The position numbers were made by a program, and so were the translations under genes. From Rhizobium tibeticum (GTDB lineage Bacteria; Pseudomonadota; Alphaproteobacteria; Rhizobiales; Rhizobiaceae): 64,000 bases of DNA. The stretch lies in NCBI RefSeq assembly GCF_900110205.1, contig NZ_FOCV01000022.1, forward strand, positions 1 to 64,000, read 5' to 3'. Positions 25,347 through 33,537 of this stretch are shown one piece after another; within the stretch, counting starts at the first letter, position 1, and every line of letters starts with the position of its first letter. Under the pieces are notes generated by a model that worked only from the letters and a program-made list of their open reading frames with translations, did no database searches and was not told the DNA's origin.

Positions 25347-26873
25347 TTACTTCTTGGTCGACGCGTTCCAGAAATATGGCCAGGGAGCGGGATCAACGCC
25401 CTCGAGTTTCGTCGAGATGGCTGAAACGGCGTTGAAATCGCCGATCTTCATGAACGGCACTTCGTCATACATGGCCTTCTGGACATTGGCCCAGAGTTCG
25501 ATGCGCTTGTTTGGTTCAACCTCGGTGGTGAAGGCATCGACGACGCTCTTGCGCTCGGGCGTGTCCCACCATCCCGGCGAACTGGGAGACAAGGAGCCGA
25601 TCAGTGCTGGTTCTGGCAGGAACGGACTGTGGCTGATGTAGATGTCCCAGAGCGCCTTGTCGGTGCGGCGCTGCGTCAGCGTTGCCCAGTCGACCACCTG
25701 CAGGTCGACTTTGAAGCCGGCAAGCTTGAGGTATTCGGCCGCGACCTGGGCCATCTTGTAGTGGAATTCGTACTGGCGGCTCGTCAGGATGCGGATCGGC
25801 TCACCGGTGTAGCCGGCGTCTTTGGCAGCCGTGGCCGCCCCTTCCGGATCCGCAATATTGTAGTTGCCCGCCACCCCGGCATCCGTGCTCCAGGCGAAGT
25901 TGCGCGGGTAGATGTTGCCGTCTGGGGCGTAGAAATCCGTGCCACCGAAGGCGGCGGCCATCATGTCTTCCATGCTGAGCGCCTGACGGATCGCCTTGCG
26001 GATCGCGACGTTCTTGGTGACACCGGCAGCCGTATTGAAGACAAAGACCGGATAGCCGAACGGTTTCAGGACGAGCGGCTGCGTCGCGGTAGACGACTTG
26101 AGCTTGTCATAGGATTCGACCGGTAGCGAATCGACGTAGTCATATTGGCCGGAAACCGCCGCCTCCACGCGGGTGTTTGCGTCGGGCACGGGCACGAAGC
26201 GGATCTCGTCGAGATATTGATGGCGGGCACCGCCGTAACCATCGCTGTCGCCGGAGCGCGGCTTGTAGTCATTGAAGCGGACAAGCTGGATATATTGATC
26301 TGCCTTGCGTTCCTTCAGCATATAGGGGCCGGTGCCGATGAAGTCGGTCATCGTATCGGCCTGCTTTTCGGCCGGAATGATGATCGCGGCTGAGTTGTTA
26401 AAGGCAAGTAGCGAGGCCAGCGGCGCGTAGGGCTGCTTCAGCTTGATGACGACCGTCGCCGGATCGGCAGCGGCGATCGACAAGATGAAGGCACCCGCTT
26501 GCTTGCCGCGCGAGGCAAGCTTGACCCACCTGTTGAGCGAAGCGACGACATCCTCCGACGTCATGTCGCTGCCGTCGTGGAACTTGATACCGGTGCGAAG
26601 CTTGATCGTGTAGGTCTTGCCGTCGGCGCTAACGTCGGGAAGGCTTTCAGCCAGAAGCGGCGTCACGGCCCACTTCTTGTCGAACGTGTAGAGCGTTTCG
26701 AAGATATGCTGCGTGACGATGCCGACGAGGTCGGCCGTCGACGTCATCGGATCGAGCGTCGGTGGCTCGCCGATCGTTGCGACATTGATCACGCCGCCTT
26801 TTTCTTGTGCCAGCAGATAGGAAGGTGTTGCGACCAACGCGGTGGCGACAAGGAATGCGAGTTTCATTCTCAT
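25347..26873 (-). CDS. Peptide/nickel-type ABC transporter substrate-binding protein (family 5)
   Basis: A 508-residue periplasmic binding protein. The ATG at 26873 follows GGGAGAAAAGC and opens a signal peptide ending near YLLAQ|E. Family 5 landmarks are GEPPTLDPMTSTADL, LLAESLPDVSADGKTYTIKL, GTGPYMLKERK and a C-terminal VPFMKIGDF segment. It is first in the transcript dppA-B-C-amidohydrolase-ridA. Despite the peptide-type name, the enzymes encoded beside it suggest an N-acylated or amino-sugar-like ligand. Confidence 0.93.
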   Translation of the reverse strand: MRMKLAFLVATALVATPSYLLAQEKGGVINVATIGEPPTLDPMTSTADLVGIVTQHIFETLYTFDKKWAVTPLLAESLPDVSADGKTYTIKLRTGIKFHDGSDMTSEDVVASLNRWVKLASRGKQAGAFILSIAAADPATVVIKLKQPYAPLASLLAFNNSAAIIIPAEKQADTMTDFIGTGPYMLKERKADQYIQLVRFNDYKPRSGDSDGYGGARHQYLDEIRFVPVPDANTRVEAAVSGQYDYVDSLPVESYDKLKSSTATQPLVLKPFGYPVFVFNTAAGVTKNVAIRKAIRQALSMEDMMAAAFGGTDFYAPDGNIYPRNFAWSTDAGVAGNYNIADPEGAATAAKDAGYTGEPIRILTSRQYEFHYKMAQVAAEYLKLAGFKVDLQVVDWATLTQRRTDKALWDIYISHSPFLPEPALIGSLSPSSPGWWDTPERKSVVDAFTTEVEPNKRIELWANVQKAMYDEVPFMKIGDFNAVSAISTKLEGVDPAPWPYFWNASTKK

Positions 26874-27212
26874 GCTTTTCTCCCGGTTTGTGTTCCACAA
26901 TTATGTTATATGCGCTTTTATAAAAGAATACATGGAGCACCGCTGGTGTCAATGGCAGGCACCGTACGGAAAAATGCGGCTGCCCAATCGGCTCCTTTTC
27001 TCATGCATCCAAGCCTCGTGACGTCGATAATGAATGGCGTGACGAATGCGTTGGCGCCGGCAATGACTGCAGGAGCGGCCGCCTGAGATGGCGTCCATAT
27101 AAACTTTGTCTGCCCCCATCACCGCAAATCGCATGGTAGTTCTCGATCAGAATGATGACCCGTCTCGGAATTACCTCCTGCACGGGTCAGCGAGCGATGT
27201 CGGTGTAGGGAT
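26874..27212. other. Non-coding gap with divergent promoters
   Basis: About 339 bases separate the peptide-type binding-protein gene from the biotin-carrier gene. The left part is AT-rich, with TATGTTATA (26902-26910) and TTATAA nearby, a plausible promoter/operator for the transporter. From 27040 to 27085 a plus-strand frame ends in an Ala/Gly-rich tail that looks coding-like but has no support as a gene. I see no convincing promoter for the biotin-carrier gene; its ribosome site (TAGGGAT) is weak. Confidence 0.35.
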
Positions 27213-27656
27213 ATGGATCTCGAAAAGATCAAAAAGCTGATTGAATTTGTCGGGCGGTCGACCGTTTCCGAACTCAGCGTCACGGAAGGCGGCGCAACCG
27301 TTCGGATCATCAAGAGCGTTCCGCGCCGTGTCGAGTTCGCTGATGCCGCGCCTGGAGCAAAGGCTCCTGAACAAACCAGCGGGACAGTCCCTGCGGCGCA
27401 GGATCAGCCCGCAGACGGCACCGGTCATGTCGTTCGAGCTCCGTCGGCTGGTGTCTTTCACCGTGGCCCCGACCCGTCGTCCTCGCCTTTTGTCGAGGTC
27501 GGCACGCTCGTCGAAAAGGGACAGGGCCTCTGCATCATCGAGGCAATGAAGGTTTTCAATACAATCCCGGCAACACATGCGGGTGAGATCACCAAGATCG
27601 TCGTCTCCGATGGGGACGATGTCGATGTCGGCCAGCCCCTATTCGAGATCAGGTAA
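27213..27656 (+). CDS. Biotin carboxyl carrier protein (AccB-like)
   Basis: A 147-residue carrier. The N-terminal 40 residues (KIKKLIEFVGRSTVSELSV) match the AccB lead region. An Ala/Pro/Gln-rich linker follows. Residues about 72-147 form the biotinyl domain with the biotin-accepting Lys113 in EAMKVFN. The gene starts a plus-strand cluster with a biotin carboxylase and PxpB/PxpC/PxpA homologues. It therefore probably serves a dedicated carboxylase rather than fatty-acid synthesis, for which a separate chromosomal accBC would be expected. Confidence 0.92.
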   Translation: MDLEKIKKLIEFVGRSTVSELSVTEGGATVRIIKSVPRRVEFADAAPGAKAPEQTSGTVPAAQDQPADGTGHVVRAPSAGVFHRGPDPSSSPFVEVGTLVEKGQGLCIIEAMKVFNTIPATHAGEITKIVVSDGDDVDVGQPLFEIR

Positions 27657-27657
27657 T

Positions 27658-29043
27658 ATGAGCGCAGTTGCTAGTCTCAAAGCTCCGTTTTTTGACTCCG
27701 TGTTGATCGCCAACCGTGGCGAGATCGCGCTGCGCATCCAACGCGCATGTCGCCAGCTTGGTCTTCGATCAATCATGGTCTGTTCAGAAGCCGATCGTGA
27801 CGCACCGTACCGTGAAACCGCCGACGAATTCGTCTGCATTGGCCCGAGCCCCGCTGCTCAAAGCTACCTCAATCGGGATGCAGTGCTGGCAGCGGCAGTC
27901 ACGACGGGCGCCGGCGCAATTCATCCGGGCTATGGCTTCCTGTCGGAAAACGCGGCGTTTGCAGACGCCGTGGAAGCCTTGGGATTAACCTTTATCGGGC
28001 CGCGAGCCAGCGAAATTCGAACGATGGGCGACAAGATCGCCGCCAAGCAGGCCATGATGGCCGCGGGCGTCCCCTGTGTACCCGGTCCGGACACCGCTCT
28101 TGGCGAAGACCTGGCCGAGGTCGCGAACGTTGCTGAAACGATTGGTTATCCGGTCATTGTCAAAGCGGCCGGCGGCGGCGGCGGGCGTGGGATGCGCGTC
28201 GTTTCCTCGGCCCATGAGCTTGCCGGCGCGGTCATCGTGACACGCGAGGAAGCAAGGCGCGCCTTCGGCAAGCCAGAGCTTTATATCGAAAAGTTCCTGC
28301 AGCATCCCAGACACGTGGAAATCCAGGTCCTCTGCGACAATTATGGCCAGGGAATTTGGCTTGGCGCTCGCGACTGCTCGATGCAGCGTCGCCATCAGAA
28401 AGTGGTCGAAGAGGCTCCGGCCCCGTTAATACCGGTTGATGTGGTTGCAAGAATTGGAGAACGGTGCGTGGCCGCCTGCAGGCAGATTGGCTATCGCGGC
28501 GTTGGAACCTTCGAGTTCCTCTATGAAGACAAAGAATTCTATTTCATCGAGATGAATACGCGCCTTCAGGTCGAGCATCCCGTCACCGAGATGACATCAG
28601 GCATAGATATCGTGCGTGAGCAATTGCGCGTGGCACAGGGATACCAATTGGAGCTGTCGCAGGCCGATGTTGGCTGTTTTGGCCACTCATTCGAATGCCG
28701 CATCAATGCCGAAGATCCATTCACCTTCGCGGCCTCGCCGGGGCTCATTTCGGCGATTTCCTTGCCGGGCGGGCCAGGCGTTCGCGTCGATACGCATGTC
28801 CGGCCCGGATACAAGGTACCGCCACAATACGATTCCATGATCGCGAAACTCGTTGTGCATGCGCCGACAAGAGACCAGGCGATCACCCGCATGCGCGTTG
28901 CGTTGTCGGAGATGCGGGTTGACGGCATTTCCACGAACATCGCCTTGCACCGTGAGATTTTTGAGGATCATTCATTCAGCAGCGGCGGAACTGACATTCA
29001 CCATTTGGAAAAATGGCTTGCCGAACGGAGGGCAGCCTCGTGA
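27658..29043 (+). CDS. Biotin carboxylase subunit (AccC-like)
   Basis: A 461-residue ATP-grasp biotin carboxylase that charges the carrier with bicarbonate-derived CO2. Motifs: LIANRGEIALRIQRACR at the N-terminus, the glycine-rich ATP loop KAAGGGGGRGMRVV, RDCSMQRRHQKVVEEAPAP, and the catalytic FIEMNTRLQVEHPVTE. The ATG at 27658 is one base past the carrier stop. The protein lacks the carboxyltransferase and carrier domains of fused urea carboxylases; those functions are encoded by the flanking genes. Confidence 0.93.
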   Translation: MSAVASLKAPFFDSVLIANRGEIALRIQRACRQLGLRSIMVCSEADRDAPYRETADEFVCIGPSPAAQSYLNRDAVLAAAVTTGAGAIHPGYGFLSENAAFADAVEALGLTFIGPRASEIRTMGDKIAAKQAMMAAGVPCVPGPDTALGEDLAEVANVAETIGYPVIVKAAGGGGGRGMRVVSSAHELAGAVIVTREEARRAFGKPELYIEKFLQHPRHVEIQVLCDNYGQGIWLGARDCSMQRRHQKVVEEAPAPLIPVDVVARIGERCVAACRQIGYRGVGTFEFLYEDKEFYFIEMNTRLQVEHPVTEMTSGIDIVREQLRVAQGYQLELSQADVGCFGHSFECRINAEDPFTFAASPGLISAISLPGGPGVRVDTHVRPGYKVPPQYDSMIAKLVVHAPTRDQAITRMRVALSEMRVDGISTNIALHREIFEDHSFSSGGTDIHHLEKWLAERRAAS

Positions 29044-29486
29044 ACTCGCGCGTTAAACAGTGCAGAATTTCTGCCTTCAGCGAACTGGAGACGCTGGAAA
29101 GCATCTCGGATTGCCTGGCGATAAACGGTGTCGAGGCGATCGAAATCACCACGTTCGATGGCTCGGTGCAGATTACGTCGTCAGGCGGCATTAGAAAACA
29201 CCGAGAGCAAGCAGCCGAGCCGGCCACGCCAGCGCTTCCCTCGCAAACCGTCATCGCTCGCGCGCCGATCGCTGGTGTCTTTCTTCCCGGTCACCCAGAC
29301 GGCACGGCTAACGAGATCAGCAGCGGCGATAGTGTCGAGGCGGGTCAGCTTGTCGGCTTTGTCCGGGTTGGCCCCGTTCTTGTTGCCGCCCGGGCCGAGG
29401 CACGTGCTGAGGCCGCGAAGCTTGACCAAAAGAGCGGCGGCCTCGTTGGTTACGGCGACGTTTTGATTTCCCACAGGGGGGCATAG
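29040..29486 (+). CDS. Biotin-carrier-like protein lacking the biotin lysine
   Basis: A 148-residue paralogue of the carrier at 27213. The GTG start at 29040 overlaps the carboxylase stop (GTGA) and follows GGAGG. It has the same layout: an AccB-like N-terminus (LESISDCLAINGVEAIEITT), a Pro/Ala linker and a hammerhead-type domain (VIARAPIAGVFLPGHPDGT ... GDSVEAGQLVGFVRVGP). At the position of EAMK in the true carrier it has VRVGP, so it cannot be biotinylated there. It may be a structural or assembly subunit of the carboxylase complex; no function is established. Confidence 0.78.
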   Translation: MNSRVKQCRISAFSELETLESISDCLAINGVEAIEITTFDGSVQITSSGGIRKHREQAAEPATPALPSQTVIARAPIAGVFLPGHPDGTANEISSGDSVEAGQLVGFVRVGPVLVAARAEARAEAAKLDQKSGGLVGYGDVLISHRGA

Positions 29487-29488
29487 AT

Positions 29489-30193
29489 ATGATTGTCGCA
29501 ACCGCACAGTTGTCGGCGCCTGCGACCCGATCGCCCAGCCAGCGCGCCCCCAAGATCTCATGTATTGGCACACGCAGCTATTTGATCGAAGCGCCAGGCG
29601 ATTTCGATCTCGCCGCGCAACGCAGGATATGGGCTTATAGCAAAGCCCTGGCCAACGGCGAGGATTTTGCCGAGCTCATACCCGGCATGACCAATCTCCT
29701 GGTCGTGCTCAAGAACACCCCGTCCGATCCAGCGCTCGTTGTTCAACGCCTCACGGATGAATGGGACTGTGCCGGCGAACTCGACCTGGTGGGCAAGACC
29801 ATCGAGATTCCGACCATCTACGGCGGCGAACACGCAATCGATCTTCCTGCGCTCTGCGGCTATTCCGGGCTTTCCGCCAAGGAGATCGTCACGCTCCACG
29901 CGCAGCCGATCTACACCGTCTTTTCAGTGGGAAGTGCCCCGGGATTCGGATACCTGCATGGCCTTGATCCGCGCATCTGCATGCCCCGCAAATCCGTGCC
30001 TTCGTTGAAGATGCTCAAAGGCATGGTCACGATAGGCGGGATGCAGACCGGGGTTGCTGTTCTCACCGGCCCGAACGGCTGGAATTCGATCGGTTTTGCC
30101 GACATTACCGTCTTCGATCCGATGGCAAAATCTCCCGCAATCATGGCGCCGGGCGATCGTGTTCGCTTTGTTCCGGAAAGGATCGAACTGTGA
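29489..30193 (+). CDS. pxpB: 5-oxoprolinase subunit PxpB (KipI/AHS1 family)
   Basis: A 234-residue KipI-type protein. The conserved GYSGLSAKEIVTLHAQPIY and FSVGSAPGFGYLHGLDP segments and TIGGMQTGVAVLTGPNGWN mark the AHS1 domain. In PxpABC enzymes it is a subunit of ATP-dependent 5-oxoprolinase; the same fold is half of the carboxyltransferase of urea carboxylase. An N-terminal extension of about 20 residues is present. It overlaps pxpC by four bases. Confidence 0.88.
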   Translation: MIVATAQLSAPATRSPSQRAPKISCIGTRSYLIEAPGDFDLAAQRRIWAYSKALANGEDFAELIPGMTNLLVVLKNTPSDPALVVQRLTDEWDCAGELDLVGKTIEIPTIYGGEHAIDLPALCGYSGLSAKEIVTLHAQPIYTVFSVGSAPGFGYLHGLDPRICMPRKSVPSLKMLKGMVTIGGMQTGVAVLTGPNGWNSIGFADITVFDPMAKSPAIMAPGDRVRFVPERIEL

Positions 30194-31188
30194 TCAACGT
30201 TCTCATAACAGGCCCGTTGAATACTGTTCAGGATCTTGGTCGTTTTGGTTTTCGCAACATTGGCGTAACGGCAAGTGGTGCCATGGACCCGGTGGCAACC
30301 AGGATTGGGAACCTGCTCGTCGGCAACGCCGAGAGTGCTGCGTCCATTGAAATCCAGACGTTTCCATTCAAGATCTCTTTCGATCGGCCGACGGTTTTTG
30401 CAATCACTGGTGCCGACTGCCGTGCAACGTTGGACGGCATCGACTTGCCACCATGGTGGGTGCAGCAAGCCAACCGCGGCCAGACGTTGGAACTTTCGAT
30501 GCCGTTGCGCAACGCACGCGCCTACTTGTCTGTCGCTGGCGGCATAGACGTCCCCGTCGTCATGGGTTCCCGAAGCACCTCGTTGCGGGGCGCCTTCGGA
30601 GGATTTGCAGGTCGTTTCCTGGAGAACGGTGATCATATCTCCGTCGTTCCCACCGAGGTTCCTCACATTCCGCTTGGAGGCTTTGGGGTGATGCCCCCTG
30701 CGAAAGCCTTGGCGGAATTTTTCCCCGTCGACGAGGATGGACAACTGTTGTTGCGTGCCATCCCGGCGGGCGAACACGATCTGTTCGGTCAAGACTGCGA
30801 ACGATTCTGGACCCAGGCCTGGAAGATCACGTCTCAAAGCGATCGCACCGGATATCGCCTGTCTGGCGACCCGTTAAAGCCCGACAGTCCAATCGAGATG
30901 AGATCTCATGGGGTTGTTCCAGGCGTGGTCCAGGTACCTCCGGGAGGTGAACCCATCGTGCAGATGAGCGACGCAAACACTGCTGGAGGTTATCCCAAGA
31001 TAGCCGGCGTCATCGAAGTCGACATCTGGCGGCTCGCGCAAGCGAGAATTGGAAGCCGCATACGGTTCGTGCGATCGACTGTTGAAGAGGCACTGGCTGC
31101 TGAGCACGCGCTTGAGGGCTACCTCAACCAAGTCACGAAAATCGCTCCGGTGGTTGCCGCGGCGCTGATCAACCTAACACGGCGATAG
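30190..31188 (+). CDS. pxpC: 5-oxoprolinase subunit PxpC (KipA/AHS2 family)
   Basis: A 332-residue KipA-type protein, also called biotin-dependent carboxyltransferase family. It shows TVQDLGRFGFRNIGVTASGAMDP (quoted to its core, residues about 10-32), FAITGADCRATLDG, YLSVAGGIDVPVVMGSRST and SHGVVPGVVQVPPGGEPIV. It forms the active-site cleft with PxpB. Given the biotin carboxylase and carrier genes immediately upstream, this subunit may act as the carboxyl acceptor site rather than, or in addition to, an ATP-dependent hydrolase. Confidence 0.9.
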   Translation: MINVLITGPLNTVQDLGRFGFRNIGVTASGAMDPVATRIGNLLVGNAESAASIEIQTFPFKISFDRPTVFAITGADCRATLDGIDLPPWWVQQANRGQTLELSMPLRNARAYLSVAGGIDVPVVMGSRSTSLRGAFGGFAGRFLENGDHISVVPTEVPHIPLGGFGVMPPAKALAEFFPVDEDGQLLLRAIPAGEHDLFGQDCERFWTQAWKITSQSDRTGYRLSGDPLKPDSPIEMRSHGVVPGVVQVPPGGEPIVQMSDANTAGGYPKIAGVIEVDIWRLAQARIGSRIRFVRSTVEEALAAEHALEGYLNQVTKIAPVVAAALINLTRR

Positions 31189-31214
31189 ACATCAATTGCA
31201 GCGAGGACTTCAAG

Positions 31215-31982
31215 ATGAAGATCGATTTGAACTCTGACATGGGTGAGGGGTTCGGACCATATCGGCTTTGCGATGACGAAGCGCTAATGGATGTGGTTTC
31301 TTCCGCAAATGTCGCCTGCGGATTCCATGCCGGCGATCCGAAAACAATGGCGCGGATGGTTCGCCTCGCAAAGGCACGCGGTGTGGGTGTCGGTGCGCAT
31401 CCGGGATTGGCGGACCGGGTGGGTTTTGGTCGCCGCGAAATCCCGACCGACGCGGACGATATGAAGCAACAGGTGCTCTACCAGTTGGGCGCTTTGGCGT
31501 CTGTCGCGCGCGGCGAGGGGGTAAAATTGAGCCACATCAGTTTCCACGCAGCCATGGGTAGCATGATCAATCGCGATCCTGAGCTGGCGACGAGCATCAT
31601 GCGAGCGATCAGGAGCGTTGACGCCGACCTCATTGTCTTCGCGATGCCCGACACCGAGCTCGAGCGGGCAGCGCAATCGAACGGACTGCGCACCCTGACA
31701 CTCTTCCTTGCCGACCGCGCCTATGACGTGGCCGGTCAGCTTGTCAGTCGTGCCGTCGCAAACTCGGTCATCAAGGATGAAGCGAGCGTCCGCGCTCGCG
31801 TCCGCCAGTTTATGGAAACAGGCACCGTAACGACGATCGAGGGGGTTCGCTTGCCTGTTCGGGCAAGGTCGATTTTGGTGCATAGCGATACACCGGGATC
31901 GTTGGAATTGGCTAAGATCGTCAGAAGTGAAGTCGAAAGTGCGGGCGGGAGGATTGCTCCTGCAAACGAGGTCCTCGGCTAA
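31215..31982 (+). CDS. pxpA: 5-oxoprolinase subunit PxpA (LamB/YcsF family)
   Basis: A 255-residue LamB/YcsF protein. The signature runs DLNSDMGEGFGPYRLCDD, then ANVACGFHAGDP and VGVGAHPGLADRVGFGRR. It is a metal-dependent-hydrolase-like barrel that with PxpBC converts 5-oxoproline to glutamate. The start is preceded by GAGGACTTCAAG. It closes the cluster of carrier, carboxylase, carrier-like, pxpB, pxpC and pxpA. The aminotransferase gene follows after a 294-base gap. Confidence 0.92.
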   Translation: MKIDLNSDMGEGFGPYRLCDDEALMDVVSSANVACGFHAGDPKTMARMVRLAKARGVGVGAHPGLADRVGFGRREIPTDADDMKQQVLYQLGALASVARGEGVKLSHISFHAAMGSMINRDPELATSIMRAIRSVDADLIVFAMPDTELERAAQSNGLRTLTLFLADRAYDVAGQLVSRAVANSVIKDEASVRARVRQFMETGTVTTIEGVRLPVRARSILVHSDTPGSLELAKIVRSEVESAGGRIAPANEVLG

Positions 31983-32276
31983 TCTCTGTTCGGAGGCAGC
32001 GTCGCTGAGGCTTCGCCGAGGTCTTGAAGCCTGAAAAACGCGTGCGCAGCCAGGCATTCCTGGATCGGCGCTCCATCGGCTCGTCGCACGCCGCCTCCAT
32101 TGGTTTCCGTTATGGCGTCAAACCAATCCAGTATTGGAAATTACCCCAACTTTACCCCTACCTTGCACGCAATTCGACATGAAAGGGGCCGCATGGCAAA
32201 CGGCAATTTACGCGCCGCCTCCCCGTTTTTTGCGCAGTGGGCTCTCGAAATTTGGTAACGACAAAGGATTGAATAG
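31983..32276. other. Intergenic region between pxpA and the aminotransferase gene
   Basis: No gene is seen. A hairpin AGGCTTC (32008-32014) / GAAGCCT (32026-32032) followed by GAAAAAC may end the pxp transcript. Further right, CCAAT (32123-32127) and ATTGG (32133-32137) form a 15-base inverted repeat that could be an operator for the aminotransferase promoter. Both calls are weak. Confidence 0.35.
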
Positions 32277-33479
32277 ATGCCAGCCATAGCCGATCGCCTT
32301 CAGAACGTGACAGTGTCTGCGTCAGTCGCGATGACACAACGTGCTCGTGATCTCGCTACAAAGGGAACCAAGGTCATCGGGCTTTCGTCCGGCGAACCCG
32401 ACTTTCCAACGCCCGCGCACGCTATCGGGGCGGCGCATGCAGCTGCGTTGGCCGGTGATACGAAATATCCACCGGTCGATGGGACGCCGGCGCTTAAGGC
32501 AGCCATCCAGCGAAAGTTCAAACGCGAGAACAATCTGCACTATGATTTGGACCAGATCCTTGTCGGCAACGGTGGAAAACAGGTGATCTTCAACGCGATC
32601 CTCGCCACCTGCAATCCGGGTGACGAGATCGTCATTCCTTCACCGTCCTGGATAAGTTACGCCGACATCGCAAAATTTGCCGGCGCAGTGCCCGTACCGG
32701 TCAACTGCCCACAGAGCAACGGGTTCAAGATAAGCCCCGAAGACCTCGAAGCTGCAATTACGCCCCGGACCAAATGGCTGCTGCTCAACTTCCCCAACAA
32801 CCCAACGGGAGCTGCGTGTTCTCGCGAAGAAATGAAGACCATCGCGGACGTAATGCTGCGCTATCCGCATGTCTGGATCATGACGGACGATATGTACGAG
32901 CATCTCATCTATGATGACTTTGAGTTCTGCACGATCGCAGAGGTAGAGCCTCGCCTGTACGACCGTGTCTTGACTGTCAACGGCGCATCAAAAGCGTACG
33001 CAATGACCGGCTGGCGCCTGGGATATTGCGGTGGGCCACGTGATCTGATGAAGGCCATCAGCAACGTCAACACGCAGAACACGGCAGGCGTCTCGACGAT
33101 CACCCAGGCTGCAGGGGTTGCCGTCTTGGATGGCCCCCAGGACATTCTGAAGGAGCGTGCATCAATCTATAAGAAGCGGCGCGATTTTGTCCTTGGCCGC
33201 TTGGCAGAAGTACCGGGTGTGCAGACACACAAGCCCGAGGGTGCGTTCTATATTTTTCCGAACATCGCTGGCCTTATTGGAAAAACAACCAAGGGCGGCC
33301 GGCTGATCAACAACGATACCGACTTTGTGATGGCGCTTATTGAGGAGCACCACGTTGCGACCGTGCAAGGGGCGGCCTACGGCATGAGCCCGTTCTTCAG
33401 GCTGTCTTATGCAACAAGCTTGGAGGCCCTTGATGAAGGTTGCACCCGCATCGCCGAATTCTGCTCGTCGATGACGTAA
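32277..33479 (+). CDS. PLP-dependent aminotransferase (class I, aspartate-aminotransferase type)
   Basis: A 400-residue aminotransferase of fold-type I. Landmarks are GLSSGEPDFPTPAHA for the substrate arm, NPTGAACSREEM, the MTDDMYEHLIYDD aspartate/tyrosine pair, and VNGASKAYAMTGWRLGY, in which the lysine after SKA-type serine binds PLP. FRLSYATS carries the alpha-carboxylate arginine. It follows the pxp cluster, so transamination of glutamate made from 5-oxoproline is a reasonable role, but broad specificity is typical of the family. Confidence 0.92.
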   Translation: MPAIADRLQNVTVSASVAMTQRARDLATKGTKVIGLSSGEPDFPTPAHAIGAAHAAALAGDTKYPPVDGTPALKAAIQRKFKRENNLHYDLDQILVGNGGKQVIFNAILATCNPGDEIVIPSPSWISYADIAKFAGAVPVPVNCPQSNGFKISPEDLEAAITPRTKWLLLNFPNNPTGAACSREEMKTIADVMLRYPHVWIMTDDMYEHLIYDDFEFCTIAEVEPRLYDRVLTVNGASKAYAMTGWRLGYCGGPRDLMKAISNVNTQNTAGVSTITQAAGVAVLDGPQDILKERASIYKKRRDFVLGRLAEVPGVQTHKPEGAFYIFPNIAGLIGKTTKGGRLINNDTDFVMALIEEHHVATVQGAAYGMSPFFRLSYATSLEALDEGCTRIAEFCSSMT

Positions 33480-33537
33480 TGCGTCAAAGCAGGTCAAAGA
33501 GAACGATTTGGGCGGCAGCAATGTTGCCCGAATTCCC

